From contig JAISXM010000063.1 in NCBI GenBank assembly GCA_031270515.1, positions 1 to 33,763 on the forward strand: a stretch of 33,763 nt of DNA. The letters are read 5' to 3'. Under the pieces are notes generated by a model. It was not told where the DNA came from, made no database searches, and saw only the letters and a program-made list of their open reading frames with translations. This document shows, one piece after another, positions 26,740 to 33,763 of this stretch. Positions within the stretch are counted from its first letter, which is position 1. Every line of letters begins with the position of its first letter. The position numbers were made by a program, and so were the translations under genes. The DNA is from Holosporales bacterium (GTDB lineage: Bacteria > Pseudomonadota > Alphaproteobacteria > BNTO01).

Positions 26740-26927
26740 TGCAGTCTAGATGCGATTCGAATTTTTATTCTTGTCTGAACTTTGTAATACAACGAACTTC
26801 AAAGCGTTTGTTATTGGGAGCTCGGGAACAGAGAGGACATTTCTAATTTGCAGAGCAGGACAGTTCTAAATTGCAGAAAATTTGCAGAAAGAGGACATTT
26901 CTAAATTGCGTCACATCAAAAAACAGA

Positions 26928-26957
26928 TTGACAACGCACCTCGATCCGCGGCACTAT
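26928..26957 (+). promoter_or_regulatory. Candidate sigma70-like promoter of small secreted protein 1 (TTGACA-N18-CACTAT)
   Basis: Conserved with the paralogous upstream region at 27699 (TTGACA-N18-CACAAT). Confidence 0.35.
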
Positions 26958-26992
26958 ACACCAGAGGCTCATACATTGTTACAGCAAAGAAT

Positions 26993-27496
26993 ATGATTAG
27001 AATAATTATTGCAATGGCGGTCGCGATTTGCAGTGCGCAGGAGATGAATGCTACGAGGTCGTATCCGAATAGGATCATAGCTATACAAGTAAACCAAAAT
27101 GATGTCACAAAAGTATACCACATCGGCCCAGATTCTCGCCTGGTAGAGAGTCTTAGTCATAGGGGCAGACGGAAGAACGTACAGAGATACCAAAATAATG
27201 ACACTGACAGTCTCAATGACAATCAGTCTGGCCCTGGTACAAACCCTCAGCCTGTGGTGAGTGAGTTTGTGGCGAGCGTTAATCAGTCTGACGTGACTGG
27301 TTGGATGCTACCATGTGACGAGGCTGCTGCACATACGGGCAAGGAATGTGCTGCAGATTTTACTACAATTTATTCTATACCTAAACAGCCTCCTCAGTCT
27401 GCAACTTATTCTATACCTAAACAGCCTCCTCCGTTTGAAGCTTATTCTATACCTGAACAGCCTCCTCAGTCTGATTTATTTGATCTATTATTTTAA
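26993..27496 (+). CDS. Small secreted protein (167 aa) with C-terminal YSIPKQPP tandem repeats
   Basis: Signal peptide MIRIIIAMAVAICSAQEMNA; three 12-aa repeats YSIPKQPPQSAT/YSIPKQPPPFEA/YSIPEQPPQSDL. Confidence 0.65.
   Translation: MIRIIIAMAVAICSAQEMNATRSYPNRIIAIQVNQNDVTKVYHIGPDSRLVESLSHRGRRKNVQRYQNNDTDSLNDNQSGPGTNPQPVVSEFVASVNQSDVTGWMLPCDEAAAHTGKECAADFTTIYSIPKQPPQSATYSIPKQPPPFEAYSIPEQPPQSDLFDLLF
27371..27478 (+). repeat. 3 x 36-bp tandem repeat encoding YSIP(K/E)QPP units
   Basis: Read directly. Confidence 0.9.
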
Positions 27497-27698
27497 TACT
27501 TTTGCGTTAGACCTATTGCGAAAACTGCGTCAACACGGCAGGAGTCAATGGCCCAAAAGGACGTTCGCAGGACGTCTAATGTTTTCGCGATTGTGTGTAA
27601 GCCTTGTAATACAACGATCTTCAAATTGTTTGTTATTGGGAGTTCTGGAACAAAGAGGACATTTCTAAATTGCGTTGACACGCATAGAAAGAAATAGC

Positions 27699-27728
27699 TT
27701 GACAACGCACATCGATGTACGACACAAT
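27699..27728 (+). promoter_or_regulatory. Candidate sigma70-like promoter of small secreted protein 2 (TTGACA-N18-CACAAT)
   Basis: Duplicated with the 26928 region. Confidence 0.35.
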
Positions 27729-27763
27729 ATATTAGGACGTCATATATTATTACAGGAGAGAAT

Positions 27764-28315
27764 ATGATGAGAATAATTATTGCAATGGTGGTCGCGATTT
27801 GCAGCGCGCAGGAGATGAACGCTATGAGGTCGAGACGTCTCGGATGGCATGCAATACTAGTCCGAGATAATGACACTGTAACTAAACACTATCTCGATAA
27901 CAGGAATCACCTAATCAGGGAACCTGGTTATAGACGGGCAAGTGCTAGAATAGAACAGTTTAGGACATATAAGGCACAGATAAATAATCTCGAACAAAGG
28001 CCGGATGTCGCTCCTCCGCCTACAGTGGTTAAGAGTGTGGAAGGTTTTGGTGTGCCTAGCGCAACTTGTTTGGATAGGGAGGCAGACGAGGCTGACGCAC
28101 CTACTGATCCAGATGACGAGGCAGTACCGTTCTTTTCATGGGAGGAGGTACGAGTACGCCAAGATAATGGCGATATCGTTACATACCATCTCCGTGACAA
28201 TCAGCTGCTCTTGGAATATGGTCGTCACTCGCCTAGTGGAGACTTTTTTTGGGGATTTTGGACGACACTCATTCCGACCACAAAACCGGATGTATCTTCC
28301 GTCTGTGGTGAATGA
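27764..28315 (+). CDS. Small secreted protein (183 aa), shares 5' region and signal peptide with the upstream gene
   Basis: MMRIIIAMVVAICSAQEMNAMRS is nearly identical to the leader of the 26993 gene; the mature part is largely divergent. Confidence 0.65.
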   Translation: MMRIIIAMVVAICSAQEMNAMRSRRLGWHAILVRDNDTVTKHYLDNRNHLIREPGYRRASARIEQFRTYKAQINNLEQRPDVAPPPTVVKSVEGFGVPSATCLDREADEADAPTDPDDEAVPFFSWEEVRVRQDNGDIVTYHLRDNQLLLEYGRHSPSGDFFWGFWTTLIPTTKPDVSSVCGE

Positions 28316-28473
28316 GCTTGCGGCGAGGTTGTGCCTGTGCCTGCGGAGCTACGTGAACTAAAAAAATTGAAAATTGCGTTGACACAGCCATGCACTCTTG
28401 GCGTTACATTTGTACTGGAATTTTGTAACATGAACGTGTAAGTCATTTGCTTTAGCAAACGGTAGAGGACATT

Positions 28474-30414
28474 TTGTCGCAGACATCTCGCAATCTTTTA
28501 ATTTGGTGCATCGTATTCGTGTCGATCTTTACGGGCGTTAGCTTTTTAACGGATCAAAACGAAAAGAAATCTGTCAATGCAGTTACGTACTCGCAATTCA
28601 TCGAGTCCATTAATACTGGTTCGATTGCCAGTATCGTCGTCCAAGGGCCAAACATATCAGGCAAAACGAAGCAAGGCAAAGACTTCTCTACCTACGTTCC
28701 GTTCCACAACCCCTCCATGCTGCAAGACATGGTGAGCCGTGGCATAGACGTAGTCGTCAAGCCCATGGAGTCGGAATTTTCCTTCTGGGCCATGATCATC
28801 CCGTGGATCCCCCTGCTCGTGTTAGTAGGGTTGGTCGTCTACTCTATGCGCCAAATGCACGCCAGCGGCAACAAGGCTATCGGCTTTGGGCGTTCGTCCG
28901 CGCAGGTAATCGAAGGGAAAACTGTAACCACAAAATTCGAAGATGTTGCCGGAGTGGACGAAGCCAAGCAAGAGCTGTGCGAAGTTGTCGATTTCCTTAA
29001 AAATGCCCAAAAGTTCCAAAAGCTGGGGGGCAAAATACCAAAGGGGATATTGCTGGTTGGTCAGCCTGGAACAGGAAAAACGCTGCTCGCCAAAGCAATC
29101 GCCGGAGAAGCCGGAGTGCCATTTTTCAGCATAGCCGGCTCAGACTTTGTCGAGGTATTCGTCGGCGTAGGCGCAAGCCGAGTTCGCGATTTATTCGGGC
29201 AAGCAAAGAAGAACAGTCCAAGCATCATTTTCATTGACGAGATCGACGCAGTTGGGCGCAGGCGCGGCTCAGGATACGGCGGCGGCAATGATGAGCGCGA
29301 ACAAACACTCAACCAAATGCTCGTGGAGATGGACGGATTCGACGCGTCCAACACCGTGATCGTCATCGCAGCAACGAACCGAGCCGACGTCCTCGACAAC
29401 GCGCTGTTGCGTCCTGGGCGCTTCGATCGGCGCGTAGTGGTGCCTCTGCCAGATTTGCTAGGGCGCGAGAAGATATTGGATGTGCATATGGCAAAAGTTC
29501 CGATCGACACTGATGTAAAGAAAAATGTGATCGCCCGCGGAACGCCAGGTTTTTCGGGAGCAGACTTGGCGAACTTAGTGAACGAAGCCGCCCTTTTTGC
29601 GGCAAGACACGGGAAGGCCACGGTCAGCATGAAGGATTTTGAGTACGCCAAGGATAAGGTGCTCATGGGGTCAGAGCGGCGCTCTATGGTGATCCGCGAC
29701 GAGCAAAAAAAGCTGACGGCCTTCCATGAGGCGGGACATGCTGTGGTTTCGTTGTATACGCAAGGGTCTGACCCGATCCACAAGGCGACGATCATTCCGC
29801 GGGGAGATGCGCTCGGCATGGTGGTAAGCTTGCCTGAAGACGACCACACCTCGCTGACGTACGAAACGCTGATTTCGCAGATCATGATGGCTATGGGCGG
29901 AAAGGTCGCGGAGGAAATGATTTTTGGGAAAAATCAGGTCACCACAGGGGCGTCGTCGGACATAAAGGCGGCGACTCATCTCGCGCGGCGCATGGTGACG
30001 GAGTGGGGCATGAGCGAGCGCCTGGGCTTCCAATATTGTGACTTTATAAACTCGTCGTATGGGATCAAGGACATATCGGATTCGACTTCGCGCGTTGTGG
30101 ATGAAGAGGTGGCTGCGCTTTTGACGTCGTGCTTCGAAAAAACGAAGGCGTTGCTGGTAAAGCATCAGGACGCGTTATATGCGCTGGCCAATGCGCTGCT
30201 GATGCGCGAGACGCTTTCTGGGGACGAGGTGCGGCTGGTTTGCGAGGGGCATGAGCTGCCTCCTTTGACGGATTTTGCGGATGAAGCGCGCGCAAAGCCA
30301 GCCGACGACGCGACCAAAGCCGGAAAGGATGGGCGAGGGGGGGAGTCGTCTGAGGTGAAGCGCCGGGGGCGTCCGAAGAAGGATGCTACGACATTTGATG
30401 CTGAGCCGCTGTGA
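28474..30414 (+). CDS. ftsH: ATP-dependent zinc metalloprotease FtsH (TTG start)
   Basis: Walker [70 protein letters not shown]; zinc site HEAGHAVV. Confidence 0.98.
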   Translation: MSQTSRNLLIWCIVFVSIFTGVSFLTDQNEKKSVNAVTYSQFIESINTGSIASIVVQGPNISGKTKQGKDFSTYVPFHNPSMLQDMVSRGIDVVVKPMESEFSFWAMIIPWIPLLVLVGLVVYSMRQMHASGNKAIGFGRSSAQVIEGKTVTTKFEDVAGVDEAKQELCEVVDFLKNAQKFQKLGGKIPKGILLVGQPGTGKTLLAKAIAGEAGVPFFSIAGSDFVEVFVGVGASRVRDLFGQAKKNSPSIIFIDEIDAVGRRRGSGYGGGNDEREQTLNQMLVEMDGFDASNTVIVIAATNRADVLDNALLRPGRFDRRVVVPLPDLLGREKILDVHMAKVPIDTDVKKNVIARGTPGFSGADLANLVNEAALFAARHGKATVSMKDFEYAKDKVLMGSERRSMVIRDEQKKLTAFHEAGHAVVSLYTQGSDPIHKATIIPRGDALGMVVSLPEDDHTSLTYETLISQIMMAMGGKVAEEMIFGKNQVTTGASSDIKAATHLARRMVTEWGMSERLGFQYCDFINSSYGIKDISDSTSRVVDEEVAALLTSCFEKTKALLVKHQDALYALANALLMRETLSGDEVRLVCEGHELPPLTDFADEARAKPADDATKAGKDGRGGESSEVKRRGRPKKDATTFDAEPL

Positions 30415-32030
30415 TCGATAAGCTTTTTGGCACAGATGGCATCCGAGGGCGGGCGAACCGATACCCCATGGTGCCTGAGGTTATTGTGCGCGTGGGGCGC
30501 GCGGTTGCGAGCTGCGTCATGGAGCGGCAAGTCGCGGTGGCGGGCGGTTTTGGGGGAGAGCCGGAAAGAGCGAGCGCAGAGGTGCTGGACAATAGCGCGG
30601 GCGCTGGAGATCAAGAATATCAGATCCATGTATCTAAGGGACTAGTCTCTGAGGGACGAGTATCTGAGGGACGAGTATCTGAGAGACAAGTCTCTGAGAC
30701 ACAAGAACAGACCAACCGATGCGGCTACTTTAACCCATACGTCGACAGCGCGGACCATCGCGCCACTGTACTAATCGGCAAGGACACACGCCTATCAGGC
30801 TACATGATTGAGTCCGCGCTCGTCGCAGGGCTGGTGGCACAGGGGGCCAACGTCATCATGCTTGGTCCAATCCCGACGCCAGCAATTGCAGTGCTGGTGC
30901 GCTCTCTGCGGGCGGACGTCGGCATTATGATCTCGGCATCGCACAATCCTTACTACGATAATGGCATTAAATTTTTCGACAGCAATGGTGTCAAATTTTC
31001 CAAAGAGATGGAGGCGCGCATCGAAGCGTTTGTTCCCGATCCGCAAGCCGATGATGTAAAGTGCGGCAAATCCATACGCCTCGACGATGCCGCAGGGCGT
31101 TATGTCGAATTTGCGAAGTCGACGTTTCCGAAAAAGTATGACCTAAGTGGCGTGAAAATCGTGCTGGATTGCGCGAACGGAGCCGCGTATAAGGTGGCTC
31201 CGCGCATATTCTGGGAGCTTGGGGCAACCGTTATCGCGATGGCGGATGAGCCAAACGGGCGCAACATTAACGACGGCTGTGGGGCGCTCCATCCCAGCAA
31301 CATGTTGCGGTGCGTGCAGGATACGGGCGCGGATATTGGGATTGCGCTTGACGGAGATGCGGATCGGCTGCTGATTGCAACTCCGGGGGGGCAACTTGTA
31401 AACGGGGACCAAGTTTTGGCGCTGATTGCAAAGAGCTGGAGCGCGCGTAGCGAAGGGGGGGCGCCGCGGTTGACGAATGGCGTTGTGTCTACGTGCATGT
31501 CCAATCTTGGGCTGAAAAAGTATTTGCAAAGCCTGGGTATCAGCCATTTTGAAGCCCCAGTCGGAGATAAAAATGTCGTAGACCTCATGCGACAAACGCA
31601 AAGCAACTTAGGCGGCGAAGAGTCTGGGCACGTAATACTAAGTGATTATACAACGACTGGCGACGGCATTATTGCGGCGCTACAGGTGTTGGCAATCGCG
31701 CAAGGGCAAGGACAAGGTGAAGGACAAAGACAAGGTGAAGGGCAAGGTGAAGGACTAGGAGCGCTGCGTTTCTGTTTGGACGATATCTTTCCTGTATATA
31801 CGCCCTGCCCTCAAAAGACCGTCAACTTTTCGTTGGTCAGCGGCATATCTGCGCAAGTAGTGGACGAATTAACACAGGCCATAGCCAACCAACTAGGGAG
31901 CGATGGCCATGTTGTGGTTAGGCGCTCTGGGACGGAGCCGGTGGTGAGGGTAATGATTCAGCATCCGGATTTGGACTACATTCAGCATATATTTGACCAC
32001 ATCGTCGCTCCCGCATTAGCGTTCAGTTGA
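30411..32030 (+). CDS. glmM: Phosphoglucosamine mutase (GTG start, overlaps ftsH stop by 4 nt)
   Basis: KLFGTDGIRGRAN; active-site ISASHNPYYDNGIKFF; metal loop DGDADR; GGEESGH; RRSGTEPVVRVM. Confidence 0.97.
   Translation: MIDKLFGTDGIRGRANRYPMVPEVIVRVGRAVASCVMERQVAVAGGFGGEPERASAEVLDNSAGAGDQEYQIHVSKGLVSEGRVSEGRVSERQVSETQEQTNRCGYFNPYVDSADHRATVLIGKDTRLSGYMIESALVAGLVAQGANVIMLGPIPTPAIAVLVRSLRADVGIMISASHNPYYDNGIKFFDSNGVKFSKEMEARIEAFVPDPQADDVKCGKSIRLDDAAGRYVEFAKSTFPKKYDLSGVKIVLDCANGAAYKVAPRIFWELGATVIAMADEPNGRNINDGCGALHPSNMLRCVQDTGADIGIALDGDADRLLIATPGGQLVNGDQVLALIAKSWSARSEGGAPRLTNGVVSTCMSNLGLKKYLQSLGISHFEAPVGDKNVVDLMRQTQSNLGGEESGHVILSDYTTTGDGIIAALQVLAIAQGQGQGEGQRQGEGQGEGLGALRFCLDDIFPVYTPCPQKTVNFSLVSGISAQVVDELTQAIANQLGSDGHVVVRRSGTEPVVRVMIQHPDLDYIQHIFDHIVAPALAFS
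30630..30704 (+). repeat. 5 x 15-bp tandem repeat in glmM (VSKGL VSEGR VSEGR VSERQ VSETQ)
   Basis: Read directly in frame. Confidence 0.9.
31701..31759 (+). repeat. 6-bp-unit low-complexity tract in glmM (QGQGQGEGQRQGEGQGEGLG)
   Basis: Read directly in frame. Confidence 0.9.
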
Positions 32031-32104
32031 AACGTTTATTGCCAGTGTCATCGTTATACCTACCCATAAAAACAAGTTGAATTTTTATCCTCGCCGAAGC
32101 TTTG

Positions 32105-32200
32105 TATAGCTAAACACTATAAAAACTCGGCACCACCTTTGCTTCATTCACAATGTTTCTAAAGCAATGCGCTGCTGAGTTTTTATAGTGTTTAGCGATA
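32105..32200. mobile_element. 96-bp MITE-like/inverted-repeat element, copy 2
   Basis: TATAGCTAAACACTATAAAAACTCGGC...GAGTTTTTATAGTGTTTAGCGATA; same length and near-identical to 13215-13310. Confidence 0.78.
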
Positions 32201-32202
32201 CG

Positions 32203-33285
32203 TTACTGCTTGCCTTGCTGAGATAGTTCGCTTTCCAAACCTTTCAAGCGAGATTGCGCATAGGCGTATCCTTGGGCAGCACCAAGTCTGTAATATTTTA
32301 CTGCTTCTTGTTTATTTTCCGCAAGTCCAATTCCTTTTTCAACACTGGCCCCATAGTAGAACTGCCCCCGGGCATTTCCTTGATCAGCACTAAATCTGTA
32401 ATATTTTACTGCTTCTTGTTTATTTTCCGCAATTCCAATTCCTCTTTCCAAACAGAACCCATAGAGGCACTGCCCCAGGGGATTTCCGTTCTCAGCACTA
32501 AGCTTTAAATACTTGACTGCTTTTTTTACATCTTTCGGACCTCCACTCCCGTAAAAAAGACACCGCCCACGGTGATATTGCGCCAATGCATATACTCCGC
32601 AGAATGGCACCGATGCCCAGTCCGCTATACGCCCGTGCCTGTCTGCTTCCTTAGCTATCTGCTTATAGATCTGGGCTGCTTTTTGATAATCTTGCCTCAA
32701 TCCAATACCTCGTCCCAAACAGCGTCCAAGGTTGAGTTTCGCACAAGGATTATCTTGCGCTGCAGCATATTGAAAAATCTTCACTGCGGCCACTTTCTCT
32801 TCGTCATTAGATTCCAGTATTTCACTGATTGTAAATAGAATAGCTAATAAATTGAGTGCGCGATCGTCGCTGAGAACATAATCTATATTGAATAGCCATC
32901 TTACATCAATTATGAAGGTTCCATTGATGAAAGAAGTGCACCACCCCAAGTTTTCCAGAAAAAACGTTGCTGGAACGATCTTCCCATCTTTCGTATTAGC
33001 GGGATCGTCGTCACCATACCGCGACCGCAAAAGTACTGACAAAAAGTCTAGCAGATATACGAATATTCTACCGTTCCGAAGAGTAATTCCATTATGAAGG
33101 ATACGTTCAGGAGCACGTTCAGGAGCACGTTCAAGAATATCTAAAGGATGGCTCTCTTTACCAAACAATTTTAATAAGCTGGATCTCAGCTTCTCTACAG
33201 CCTGCTTTATGATTGGCTCAACTGGCGCGCTAGCATGCATTACACACGGCAACATGGCACAGCAAAAAATAATAACACGGCGCAT
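32203..33285 (-). CDS. Secreted Sel1-repeat (TPR-like) protein (360 aa)
   Basis: Signal peptide MRRVIIFCCAMLPCVMHASA; repeats such as NPLGQCLYGFCLERGIGIAENKQEAVKYYRFSADQG / NARGQFYYGASVEKGIGLAENKQEAVKYYRLGAAQG (36-aa period). Confidence 0.9.
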   Translation of the reverse strand: MRRVIIFCCAMLPCVMHASAPVEPIIKQAVEKLRSSLLKLFGKESHPLDILERAPERAPERILHNGITLRNGRIFVYLLDFLSVLLRSRYGDDDPANTKDGKIVPATFFLENLGWCTSFINGTFIIDVRWLFNIDYVLSDDRALNLLAILFTISEILESNDEEKVAAVKIFQYAAAQDNPCAKLNLGRCLGRGIGLRQDYQKAAQIYKQIAKEADRHGRIADWASVPFCGVYALAQYHRGRCLFYGSGGPKDVKKAVKYLKLSAENGNPLGQCLYGFCLERGIGIAENKQEAVKYYRFSADQGNARGQFYYGASVEKGIGLAENKQEAVKYYRLGAAQGYAYAQSRLKGLESELSQQGKQ

Positions 33286-33432
33286 AATTCACCCGCGAAG
33301 CAATCCTCATGTTTATATATTAGCGTACAAATGCTGCGGTTTTCAATATAAATCTGACGTTGATGCATTTTTCGATGGATATTGAAGAACAGAGCTGCTA
33401 TCACCCGTGTTATTCGGTAATTATCCCAAGGC

Positions 33433-33513
33433 CGCACAATGCAGTTATTTCATGTTCGTTGTGCAATCAAAAAAGTCGCACAATGCAGTTATTTTATGTT
33501 CGTTGTGCAATCA
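33433..33513. repeat. Direct repeat (44-bp period, 2 copies), each with GCACAA...TTGTGC inverted arms
   Basis: cgcacaatgcagttattt(c/t)atgttcgttgtgcaatcaaa present twice. Confidence 0.85.
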
Positions 33514-33705
33514 AACACAAGCGCTCAAATTGTTTTTTATAAATATATAAATACTCAAATTATAAATATGGAGGCGCAATCTGATAAAAAAGATATGGAC
33601 TCTCGCTTTACTTATAGGCACACTATGGACTGGGCACTCAAGCCGCCCCATTCCTCCCGGTGCGTACGACAGCTTTTTTCGAAGCGAAATGGACTTAGTG
33701 TTTAG

Positions 33706-33763
33706 CTATAGGCGACGTTGCGCACCGGCATGCCCTTGGGCCGCACTAAGCTTGCGATACGTT
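33706..33763 (-). CDS. C-terminal fragment of a second Sel1-repeat protein, truncated by the right window edge
   Basis: Minus-strand translation TYRKLSAAQGHAGAQRRL-stop matches the Sel1 repeat end YYRLGAAQGYAYAQSRL of the neighbouring gene. Confidence 0.6.
   Translation of the reverse strand, partial: TYRKLSAAQGHAGAQRRL

Noticed and set aside
33439-33705. 88-aa plus-strand ORF near the right edge
   Set aside because: Spans a tandem hairpin repeat and element end; no RBS, signal or domain supports it.

Overview
The window looks like a chromosomal segment of a Gram-negative, probably host-associated (proteobacterial-type) bacterium. Taxonomy is inferred only from gene content. Housekeeping genes recognisable by motif are dut, comEC, mrdA (PBP2), trxA, murJ and an overlapping ftsH-glmM pair. 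Between them lie many genes for exported proteins with N-terminal signal peptides and mostly no recognisable family: a coiled-coil protein running off the left edge, two tandem outer-membrane beta-barrel-like proteins, a 2130-aa giant secreted protein, a Sel1-repeat protein, and several small secreted proteins. The most striking observation is two separate genes (about 12.0-13.0 kb and 26.1-26.7 kb) that each encode a signal peptide followed by two tandem eukaryotic-type Myb/SANT DNA-binding repeats. They are candidate secreted nucleomodulins, with repeat sequences that resemble protist Myb proteins. The window also has at least two families of palindromic/MITE-like intergenic repeats. One 38-bp repeat is found inside a coding sequence and again just upstream of trxA in the same reading phase. 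Simple tandem-repeat insertions occur inside the otherwise conserved ComEC, PBP2 and GlmM. The 5' region plus signal peptide of one small secreted protein gene is duplicated onto a different mature domain. All calls come from reading the sequence and the supplied ORF track; no database search was run.
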